A stretch of DNA of 64,000 bases from Strigamia acuminata (Eukaryota; Arthropoda; Chilopoda; Geophilomorpha; Linotaeniidae). Each line of letters starts with the position of its first letter. Position 1 is the first letter of the stretch. The DNA is taken from the NCBI GenBank assembly GCA_949358305.1, contig OX442314.1, positions 55,561,369 through 55,625,368 on the forward strand, in the 5' to 3' direction. The notes beneath the pieces were generated by a model. It saw only the letters and a list, made by a program, of their open reading frames with translations, searched no databases and had not been told where the DNA came from. Below are positions 19,940 to 29,602 of this stretch, in pieces. A program made the position numbers and the translations under genes.

Positions 19940-22900
19940 ATGCGGATCGTCCTAGTAATGCGTCCAGGCTCGGAACCTCGACTATGCATTGATTATCGTC
20001 CCCTGAATGCGATAACAGTTATAGACCCGATTCAGATGCCGTCTATAGACTCGATTCTCCGGGAGCTGAGCCCATTCAAGTGGGTAACCACCATGGACCT
20101 GTCAAAGGGGTATTGGCAAGTGGAGCTCAAACCCGAAGACAAACTGAAAACGGCTTTCTACTCCCCGATAGGAAGATTAATGTTCAACGTGATGCCGTTC
20201 GGGCTTGTAAACGCCCCGAGCACGTTCCAGAAATTGATCGAAAGCGTGCTGGGAGATATGCTTCACGACTTCGTGTGGGCGTATCTCGACGACATCATAA
20301 TAACGTCGGACACATTCGAAGAGCATATAGACCACATCGATAGAGTGGTCTCTCGCCTAGCCAAGGCGGGACTCCACATCCATCCAGGGAAGAGCAAGTT
20401 TTGCAGAAAAGAGCTTGCCTTCCTAGGATATCGAATAGGAGTCGAGGGAATCGCGATTGACCCCGAAAAGGTCAAAGCAATAAACGTATTCCCCGCCCCC
20501 GAAGATATAAAAGGTGTCCAGAGATTTATGGGCATGGTCAATTTCTTCGGCCGACTACTCGCTGGTCTGGCTGAGGTGGCCGCGCCTATAACGGATCTCT
20601 TACGAACGGATAAAGAGTTTGAGTGGACGGTCCAGTGCGAGGCCGCATTTAGCACCATCAAGCAAATGCTGGCTGACGTCGAAAAGATGCCATTGCCGGA
20701 CCTAAACCGACCGTTCGTGTTGCACACTGACGCGAGTAAAATCGGACTGGGTGCAGCCCTTCTGCAGACCCACGTGTACAACGGAATCTTGCAGGAAGTA
20801 CCCTGTATGTTTATAAGCAGAAAAATACAGGGCGCAGAGAAAAATTACACGGCAACGGAACTGGAATGCCTAGCCGTAATTTGGGCAGTTCGGAAATTTC
20901 GCGACTATCTGGAGTACACGAACTTCGAGGTTCAGACAGATCACCAAGCACTAAGCTGGTTGATGAAGCTCAAGGAACCTTCCGGCCGACTCGCACGATG
21001 GCAACTGGAGTTAATGGCGTGCGATATAACAATTACGTACCGCCCCGGGAAGTACAATCATGTGGCCGACGCCCTCTCAAGAGCCCCAGCCTCTGACCCC
21101 CAAGGTCCAGACGACGACGGCGAGGACGACACCCACCTCTTGTACTGCCCGACTCCACGAAGAATATGGCGTTTGCGGAAGGCGAACGAGCTACCAGTGA
21201 TGGAGCCCGAAGATAAAACGTTTTGTGGTTTTTGGACTCGAACATACCAGCCAGCTGGAACGAACGATTCAACATCCGAAATACAACCTCCGCCCCCCGG
21301 AGAAACCCACAAAACACTACTACGCGCCTTCACAGCAAAAATTGAAGAAAAAACGCAATACGCTCCACCCACGAGACGTGAGTTCGTCGAACACCAGGCA
21401 GCAGACACGAAATGTCAAATTATAACGCAATATTTGCTAAACGGCGAATTTCCGGAAGGGATGACCAACCCTCACCGCCGAAAACAGTTCGCCAAAGAGG
21501 CAACGAGCTACCTCATAGACGATGAACTCCTGGTAAAATACCACCCGACGTTTCAAGACGACCTCAGCGGAGCGGGAAACTCGGTTAAGGTGGTCGTACC
21601 GGCATCGCTGCACACCCGACTGTTGTGGCTGATGCACGGACACCCGCTCGCCAGCCATTCCGGCATAGCGAGAACCCTTTATCGAGTAAAACAACTTTTC
21701 TTCTGGCCGGGCGCGCGGCAAAAGATAACGAAATTTATCCGACACTGCCCCCGGTGCCAAGCGTGTAGACCGCGAGATAAAGTAGCCAGAAACGCCATGT
21801 CTCTCGGACCCTACGCACCGTTTGACTGCTTAAGCATAGACTTGATGGGCCCCAAGCCCACAACGGGAAACAAGAACATGTATATTCTCGTAATCATGGA
21901 CGTGGCCACCCGATGGCCGGAGCTGTACGCCCTCGCGAAGCCCTCGGCTGAAAATATAGTCGAGTGCCTTTACGACGTGGCAATGCGATTTGGGTTTCCC
22001 AGAAAACTCATTTCGGATAACGGCCCCCAATTCCGATCGAGAATATATAAAGACTTCTGTAGAAAATTTAAAATGGATGCATCGAACACCTCCACATATA
22101 ATCCTCAGACAAATCCAGTCGAGAGATTAAATAAAGACATAAAGTATGCGCTGACAGTATTCACCGATATTCACAATCGATGGGACGAATACCTGCGAGA
22201 AATCGCTTTCAGCATTCGCTCAACCGTGTCAAGAACACGCGAATTCTCACCGGCGTACCTCAACTTCGCCCGCGAATTAAGGTTGCCATGGGACCCACGC
22301 GTTGCCGAAGCTGTTAACGTATTAGACCCATCGAGCCCACATGAGTACGTGTGCCGGTTGGAACAGACTATATCCGACACATACCAGCACATGATGGCGC
22401 ATATTTTCAACATGAGAGAGAGAATCGCAGATAAAGAAGGCGATCTCGCTTTCGCGAACTTTAAAGTGAATGATCTAGTGTGGAAGGAGGCACACACGTT
22501 GTCCAATGCAGCGAGGGGCATCGCCGCCGGTTTAGCCGACAGGAGGGACGGTCCCTATGTAATTGTGGCCGAACACGGCGGCAACGCATACCAACTACGC
22601 CGCTTAGAGGACAACAAAAATTTTCAGTCGATACATGGCCGAGATTTAAGGCCATATCTGCCAGAGTTTCCCCAAGAAATCTGGCTGGAAGGTCAGACAC
22701 ACAGCGGCCAAGGGGGCACCGTGGTCGACACGTTCCAAAAAGCAAATGAAGCTGAAAATATAGCGGAGAACGAAGATGAATTCTTCGACGCCGAATCCCC
22801 AGCCGACGAGGCTCCAGCTCAGCCGGAGCAAGCAATTTCGGAGAGGGAGGAAGCAGAAGAATGTACTTCTGAAATGGAAAATAAAAAAATTAATAATGAG

Positions 22901-23032
22901 AAAAATGCCAACACATCGGAGATGAACGAGCAAGTAGAGTCACGATCTACAAGCACGTCGAAAATCAACCTTCGACCACGACGAAGCAATAATCCGTTCA
23001 TTCGGGACGGCAAAGTCGTGGGGAAGAACTAA
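19940..23032 (+). pseudogene. pol: Gypsy copy 2 Pol, RT-RNase H-integrase part
   Basis: Downstream Pol with all catalytic motifs preserved. RT has D-L-S-K-G-Y-W-Q and Y-L-D-D (near 20284). RNase H has H-T-D-A-S, T-E-L-E-C and Q-T-D-H-Q-A-L. Integrase has an HHCC zinc domain (H..H, C-P-R-C-Q-A-C, about 21640-21770), core acids in I-D-L-M-G, S-D-N-G-P-Q-F and P-V-E-R-L-N-K (D,D-35-E family), and a GPY/F-type module (D-G-P-Y-V-I) near 22545. It has no start of its own because of the upstream nonsense codon. The Glu-rich tail has the same extent in copy 3. Confidence 0.9.
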
Positions 23033-23206
23033 AAAAATAAAAGAAAAGGTGGTAACATGGAGCGGAGGCCTCGTAAAATAAAAAGATTTACTTGCGAGAG
23101 CTGCTGCACATGTTGAGACGCGAAAATTTGGCTAAGTCCAAACTTCGCAACGAATTGTCACAGTCACCACTAACAGACGAGAAGTTATGACGTATCGGGC
23201 GACCAC

Positions 23207-23413
23207 GTGACAATGAAACCACGCGGTCGACCCCGTAGCGTCATTGCCAGCACGGCGGATCTCGCAAAATACGAGACGCGTTCGAGACCCACAATTCTCA
23301 GCGTCGATAGGCCCAGTTTCCGACTGTTTTTAACACGACGAGACGTGTTTTTTGCTTCTCCCCCAAACAGAAAACAAAGACCTCTCAAACAAAACTTCAT
23401 TTTCCTAAATTGA
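23207..23413 (+). CDS. Small AT-hook ORF between pol and ORF3, copy 2
   Basis: 68 codons starting M-T-M-K-P-R-G-R-P-R, a close match to the AT-hook DNA-binding consensus around R-G-R-P. Its TGA (23411-23413) lies one base before the ORF3 ATG (23415). Copy 3 has the same length and spacing; between copies, opposite-sign single-base indels change about six residues yet restore the frame, which hints at a maintained ORF. It could instead be a regulatory upstream ORF or chance. No other domain seen. Confidence 0.4.
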   Translation: MTMKPRGRPRSVIASTADLAKYETRSRPTILSVDRPSFRLFLTRRDVFFASPPNRKQRPLKQNFIFLN

Positions 23414-23414
23414 A

Positions 23415-26400
23415 ATGGCCGATCGACGCAACCCACGATTAGAGCCGAGCGCATCGTCGAGAGACGAGAGCGACGGCCTAATCGTAAACGCTGAAGAAGA
23501 TGAGAATTGGGACGAACAACCGCCGTTGCAGGTAAATTAGTGTGATTTCCCCAGAGAAATCACATAATTCTTTGAATCTGTTGCATCCAACCCAGATTGG
23601 AGCGTGACTTGTGACTGATATATTTCTTTCTGTTTTATTATTGATTTAAGGCTGGCTAAAAACCCGAGAGTGGACCCAGATTCACCTCGGAGTCAAGGCC
23701 GCCAAAAAACTAGAACAAAGGAAGTGTTCGCGGAATGGCGTCGTGGCAAACCAAAACCAAAACTAAAGGTTTCCTTTCTTTTAAATTTAAACATCGTAAT
23801 AAATTAAAATACGATTAGAGTTAAAATAAAAAAGTTTAACGTAAAATTAAGAATTTAACGATCGGTTTTGCCTGCGACTCCTTCCTAAAAGCGGATCACC
23901 TGAGTTCAAAAGTAGTGTTGGATCAGCGCTACGACGGCGGAGATCATCGCAGAACTGCGAAACAAGAAAATAAGACCGACGGCCGCAACAAAAGAAAGGA
24001 GTTGCTGCCACCGTCGATCTTGAGCATATTTCTGATCCCCATCGTTAACTGGGATTTATTATATTAATCTTGTGATCTAAAATTATTCAGGTCGACCCGC
24101 TAGAATCGTGGGACGCCCTGCCTTCGACGGTGTCAACCGCCAACAACATCTTTCGCGGAGCCCTGCCGATTTACCTGCGGCAGGCCTATCCTGCGGAGAC
24201 CAGCGCCTGGAAAATCCGATTGATGTATTCCAGGACCCTCGAGGAAAAATTCGAGCGATCCAAAACGCTGGTCGAGTGCATGACGAAGGAGATGAGGGAG
24301 CGAGTGGGGCCGCGGATCCCACCCGATGCGGATCCGCCGAGCCCCGTTTACTCCGAGTATCTGGAAGAGGCTTACCCAGGCATGGTGGCCGAGCTGCACA
24401 CCTCCCACAGGTGGCGCGAGGCCCCGACTTTGGCAGCCCGCCAGAGAATAGTGGACGACGAGATCGAACGCTTAAAGCGCACCGAGACTCACGGAGTAAC
24501 CCGAGTTCTCGAGAGAAACGGTTTCTCCCCCGAAGAAATCCGTAGATGGCTGCGCGACATCGAAGAAGACCATTTGACGCCCAGATGGATACCTCCGGCG
24601 AATTTTACGGCCACGCAGTCTGAGATGTGGCAGTTATACCACGCTGGTATCCTGGGAAGTCGCCGCCATCACAGAAGATCGAAGCGTCCGGCGGAGTCCG
24701 CCCCACGCGGACCCGCACGAAGAAGACAGGCCGTCTCCCCAATAGAGGCCGGCCCGTCAACGAGTCGCGACTACCGCAGCCGCTCGAGCAGCTCCAGTTC
24801 CCGAACTCGAGTTGTCGTGCGCTCGGAGTGTCGCCGAGTAGTAACGCTCGAGCCTGCCTCGCCAGACGACGCGCGGGCTGAGCGAACAGTCGAAACTTCC
24901 GCCCACTGGGCTGCGAGGACCGAGACACACCAAGATCGAGGAAAGAAAAGATCCTCGTTGTTTATGGCGATTACCACACAGTCGTCAGATCAATCCTCGT
25001 CGCGACGAACCATCTCATCACACCAGAGACCGGATTCTCCGACGAACGTCCCCCAGAGGACGGTCCAACGGAGATCCGTCGCAGCCAGCACCAGGAGGAA
25101 TCGAAAGCGTAAAATACGACAGAAGATGCGTGCACAGTCTCTGATCGCTAAAGGATTGGAGAAAGAGCGAGAGATGGCCGCCGTAAAAAGGTCCGAACCC
25201 CGAAGTCTCGGACCCACGGCTGGGCCGTCCAGGCTCCAAGCGGAGACCGATTTGGGCGAGTTGACGGAGGAACAAATGTCCCCAGATGAGTCGGACAAAG
25301 ATGGACCGGTTACAAAACAGGATTTGGCCAAAGCTCTAAAGAACGCCTTTCGAGGATACGCGGCCAACCGGCCGTCGGGATCAACCCCGACCGTGCCAAC
25401 AGCGCTCGTGCCCCCACAGGTACAGGCGCGATGGCCGCCACTTCTTGAGGGCACGAATCCAGCCGTAACTGCGTGGACTCCTCCCCGGATGATTCCGGTG
25501 GGAGATCCCGCTCCAAAACGGGTCAGATACGATAATCTACCTGGGTTGGGCCGTCCACCGTCACCCCCAACGCCACGAGTGTGTCGACCTTATCGCAACG
25601 CCGAATGGTACGCACAGCGAGAGATGGACGCTCGATGCCGGCGTGAAGCGGCCTATCCCCCACTCGGCGAGCTGCAGGAATATCTGGCCGAATACGAGAA
25701 CCCCGCGATTGCCGAGTTGGCCATACGACAGGCCGACGCCGCCCAAACTCACCACATCAATTGGGCGATCGAACAGATGCGGACGCTGTCACAACAATTC
25801 AGTGACAATCCGGACCGCGCTCACCCCTGCCATCGGAGCAGTTTGAATTTGGCCGTGACGAACGTCATGGCCCAGCTGCTGTCCCTAGGCGTCTTCTTGG
25901 ACAGTCGGCAGGCTATGGCGGCCTGGACAATCGTCGACCGTGAGGGAGTTCACCTTCCTCGGGCGTTGTACCAGGTATGGGCCGGATGGACTCCTGAGCC
26001 CGCCTCGCTGCGCTTCGACCTGGCCAGGAATACGGAGAACCCAGGCCTGCAGTTTTCGAAGATGCGTTCGTTGGCATTCCGCTACCGGAACCCCGGAGTC
26101 CACCCTTCCTTGTTGCGAACAATTCGGGAGGCTCCGGAGATACCGGGAACGACAGCGAGCCTCCCACAGGCCATCGAGACCGCCCCCCCAGAGGCGGCGG
26201 TCCAACCATACATACCGACCCCAAAGCCGGTATTCCCAAAGGAGAAGCGGTACGCGAATCGACCCAAGTTGATTCCGAAGCGCTCCAACCGAGGACCGCG
26301 AACTCCTCCGCTGCCCTCTCCTTCACCACCAGCGGCAGAGCTGGCCGCTCTTTCACCAGAGCCGGCTGCGCCGCCGTTGGAGAGCCCAATGGAGATTCCG

Positions 26401-26877
26401 CTTCCACCATCGCCTCCGCCGCCCCCAGCAGCGCAGCTTTACTTGAGGTTGGGAGTGGAATACCCCTTCCTTCAGATGTCGGAGTTCACGCGACAACGCA
26501 TCATTAACTCCGATGATCACGGCGAGTCGATCTTCAAATGGCTGAACAGAGAGGCCCGATCTACCATGGATGCCGTCTTCCATCGTCGAATCCTGCGGGC
26601 CCACCGGAAACCCGGGTCGAGCGCCGAGTCGCGAAGGATCCGACTCGTTCCCGATCGATTCCCCGCGTCCACCCGGATTTGGATCCATGAGCGTACGGGG
26701 TTGATTGGCGAGCCAGTCGGCGGTCACCCGCAGTACTTCATCAACGAGCGACAAAATCCTGCGGATCTGACGACCTCTCTACCCCCGGATTTACCACCGC
26801 CGCCACCGGCAGTGCCACCAGTTATCCTCCGCCCATGCAGGGGTGTATTGCCGGCGCTTCGCAGAGGGGAGCGATAA
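23415..26877 (+). CDS. Gypsy copy 2 ORF3, large protein of unknown function
   Basis: Modelled as two exons, 23415-23531 (39 codons) and 24091-26877 (929 codons with stop), giving 967 residues. Donor CAG|GTAAAT, acceptor TTATTCAG|GTC, both phase 0, conserved in copy 3. It occupies the env position but has no evident signal peptide, transmembrane anchor or furin site. Visible regions: an acidic N-terminus, a probably helical segment (about residues 45-200), an Arg/Ser-rich basic region (200-350), a more globular part (about 510-730) and a proline-rich tail with P-P-P-P runs. I do not recognise the family. Nuclear or RNA-binding roles are only suggested by composition. The start is uncertain because a cassette exon (23651-23768) gives another in-frame solution. 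Confidence 0.75.
23532..24090 (+). other. Intron of gypsy ORF3 (559 bp), copy 2
   Basis: GTAAAT donor, pyrimidine-containing TTATTCAG acceptor, AT-rich body, in-frame stop at once if retained. The copy 3 equivalent is 561 bp with the same splice sites. Inside it, 23651-23768 looks like an optional exon (TTTAAG acceptor, AAAG|GT donor). Confidence 0.65.
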
Positions 26878-26910
26878 AAATTTGAGATCGCTCCGATCCG
26901 AGATCGAAGC

Positions 26911-26923
26911 TGGAGGAGGGACG
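26911..26923 (+). other. Gypsy polypurine tract, copy 2
   Basis: GGAGGAGGGACG directly before the 3' LTR; the same sequence precedes the 3' LTR of copy 3. Confidence 0.65.
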
Positions 26924-27744
26924 TGTGGTGACCCAGTTGGATAAGTGTCCCCCCAGGGCGGATACTTGTCCTCTGAGTCACTATGATTGAAGAGCCGTTC
27001 CCCCCCCGAGTTGGCTCCACCTCCCCATGGCAGGTGTGTGCCCCGAGGGGGAGGAAGCGGCTGGTGGTCAGCCCCCATTGGTTGATCGCCGGCCCTTCAC
27101 CCCACTGCATAAAAGGCTGTGTTTCCCGCCTAAAGTCAGAACTTACACAAACGACACCAAGAACACAGCAACTACCTCACCGTCAGGCCAACTTCAACTA
27201 CAAGTTAGGATTGATCGAGGATCGCTGAGTAAAGTGCAAACTGTAACTCTCACGAAGTCACTTGCGAGCTATTCCTGCGAAAGCACGAGAATAGCCCTTG
27301 TGAAATCACCCAGAATAATCGCCCAGACGATTATTCGCCGAAGTGAGTGTCCGAGTGCTTTGTAGGGAACCCCAAAGTTCCTAGACGAGGCCTCTGCAAC
27401 GCTAAACCAAAACCTAGACAACAGGCACGGATAGAAGACTCGAGAGAGCATTCCACCGCGTCCGTGACGACGAATCCGTGACGAATTTACGACAACTCGA
27501 GACGCCGCCTTTGTTCCGCCGACCACGCGGAACCGACGACGCCATCTTGAGAAATCCTTTGTTCGACTCTGACCAAGTCGACTTTAGTTGTATACTGAGT
27601 GTATTTTAAAGGCATAAAGCCTGGTGAATAAATTAACTGTTTATTTACATACATTTGGTATTCATTTGGGTATTTGCATAATTGATCACAGGTAAAGTAT
27701 TACACGTTAGCGCTATTTAAACCTATACAAAGTAGGACGCGACA
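26924..27744 (+). repeat. 3' LTR of gypsy copy 2 (821 bp)
   Basis: Full uninterrupted LTR, TG..CA, with TATA-like box, initiator and AATAAA, followed by target duplication AAAC. Confidence 0.95.
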
Positions 27745-27748
27745 AAAC

Positions 27749-28455
27749 TAATACATCCATCAAGCGAAAGAAGAAGGAAGTCATTTATTTTGTATACATT
27801 CGTTCATATTTTGGGAATCTATTCTTGAAAAACATCCGTTTACAATGTAAACGGATATTTACATCAGGTTGTATGTATACTTTGCATACATCCTGATGCG
27901 ATTTTCTAGTTCAATACTTTCCGGAACAACAATGTGAAACTCAACTGGAATTGGAATGCCCGCCATGACACCTCATCCTCATCCTCACGGAACGACGAAA
28001 CATCATCGTGTTGTGTGCACTGAGAAACAAAAAATTCCTCGCAGAATACTCGCAAATCCGTAAATATAATTTAATTTAAGGCAATGCTCGTTGCTTTGTT
28101 TTTGTGAATAGAAATGAATTTTTTTGGAGGTTTCGGTGCAAACAAGACAGATTGGGCGCGCTATTTCGCCGAATTGTTAAGCCTATCGTCGCGATCGTGT
28201 CGATCTCCTCTGAAATCTCCACGAGACTCTTCGCATAATTACCAAAATAATTCATCACGTTTTAGTTCGTTGATTCAACTTCTTTGCACTGTGAGCCGTC
28301 AATTCCATTCTCAGTATACATGGCATGATTTTTTATAAGGTTAATTAATCGTTTTTCTTGTTTTAATTTCAGGATAAGTATTGATCTGGTGATAAATACA
28401 GTCGCTGCCAATTCTCCACTCAAGTTCATATTGTATTACTTCAGAAAAAGCAAAA
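27749..28455 (+). repeat. 5' region of ZF gene A, duplicated around 43.2-44.6 kb
   Basis: Non-coding upstream part of the ZF unit, aligning by eye with the flanks of the solo LTR (about 43200-43340 and 44165-44590). It includes an 11-bp inverted repeat at about 27836-27858 (ATCCGTTTACA, one-base centre, complement) and a second imperfect hairpin to about 27899. A good splice acceptor (TTTTAATTTCAG, ending 28372) suggests the ZF coding exon starts at 28373, after an upstream non-coding exon. Confidence 0.65.
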
Positions 28456-28738
28456 ATGGAAAAAAAACGTCAGGATTTCTGTTGCAACCTGTGTGATTAT
28501 TCGTGTTCGTATTATTCGCAAATGAAACAACACATGCTTAAACATACGGGGGAAAAACCATTCAAATGTCATTTGTGTGCTTATTCTTGTGTTGAAAATG
28601 GGAATTTAAAAAGACATTTATTAACACATACTGGGGAAAAACCATTCAAGTGCCATTTGTGTGCTTTTTCCTGCATTCAAAGTTGGCATTTAAGAATCCA
28701 CATTGCAAACCGCCATACTGGGAAAAAACCATTCAAGT
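28456..28738 (+). pseudogene. C2H2 zinc-finger gene A, 5' part
   Basis: Starts at ATG 28456 (M-E-K-K-R-Q) and encodes three C2H2 fingers and the linker into a fourth, then is cut mid-codon by the gypsy copy 3 LTR. The other part is at 41606-41928. Removing the element and one copy of AAGT makes the Cys codon and the frame continuous. Together the halves give seven fingers of the C-H-L-C-A-Y-S-C type, similar to gene B. The LTR adds a short alien tail before a stop. Target DNA unknown; no other domain present. Confidence 0.9.
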
Positions 28739-29558
28739 TGTCGCGTCCTACTTGGTATAGGTTTAAATAGCGCTAACGTGTAATACTTTACCTGTGATCA
28801 ATTATGTAAATACCCAAATGAATACCAAATGTATGTAAATAAACAGGTAATTTATTCACCAGGCTTTATGCCTTTAAAATACACTCAGTAATAATTCTAG
28901 AGTCGACGTGGTCAGCGTCGAACAAAGGATTTCTCAAGATGGCGTCGTCGATTCCGCGTGGTCGGCGGAACAAAGGCGGCGTCTCGAGTTGTCGTTAATT
29001 CGTCACGGATTCGTCTTCACGGACGCGGTGGAATGCTCTTTCGAGTCTTCTATCCGTGCCTGTTGTCTAGGGTTTGTTTAGCGTCGCAGAGGCCTCGTCT
29101 AGGAACTTTGGGGTTCCCTACAAAGCACTCGGACACTTACTTCGGCGAATAATCGTCTGGGCGATTATTCTGGGTGATTTCACAAGGGCTATTCTCGTGC
29201 TTTCGCAGGAATAGCTCGCAAGTGACTTCGTGAGAGTTACAGTTTGCACTTTACTCAGCGATCCTCGATCAATCCTAACTTGTAGTTGAAGTTGGCCTGA
29301 CGGTGAGGTAGTTGCTGTGTTCTTGGTGTCGTTTGTGTAAGTTCTGACTTTAGGCGGGAAACACAGCCTTTTATGCAGTGGGGTGAAGGGCCGGCGATCA
29401 ACCAATGGGGGCTGACCATCAGCCGCTTCCTCCCCCTCGGGGCACACACCTGCCATGGGGAGGTGGAGCCAACTCGGGGGGGAACGACTCTTCAATCACA
29501 GTGACTCAGAGGACAAGCATCCGCCCTGGGGGGACACTTATCCAACTGGGTCACCACA
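28739..29558 (-). repeat. 3' LTR of gypsy copy 3 (820 bp)
   Basis: TG..CA repeat with no difference seen from the 5' LTR at 40786-41605. The polypurine tract (complement of 29559-29571) precedes it on the minus strand. Confidence 0.95.
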
Positions 29559-29602
29559 CGTCCCTCCTCCAGCTTCGATCTCGGATCGGAGCGATCTCAA
29601 TT

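Larger units (their letters stand above)
7519..27744 (+). mobile_element. Ty3/gypsy element copy 2, with nested copia
   Basis: A complete plus-strand element flanked by the 4-bp target duplication AAAC (7515-7518 and 27745-27748). Without the 7.36-kb copia insertion and its target duplication it is about 12.86 kb, as copy 3. Order: split 5' LTR, primer site, gag, pol (one nonsense codon), small AT-hook ORF, intron-containing ORF3, polypurine tract, 3' LTR. The two LTRs differ by about two substitutions, a 1-bp C-run change and a 29-bp deletion in the 5' LTR, so the insertion is young. Confidence 0.95.
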
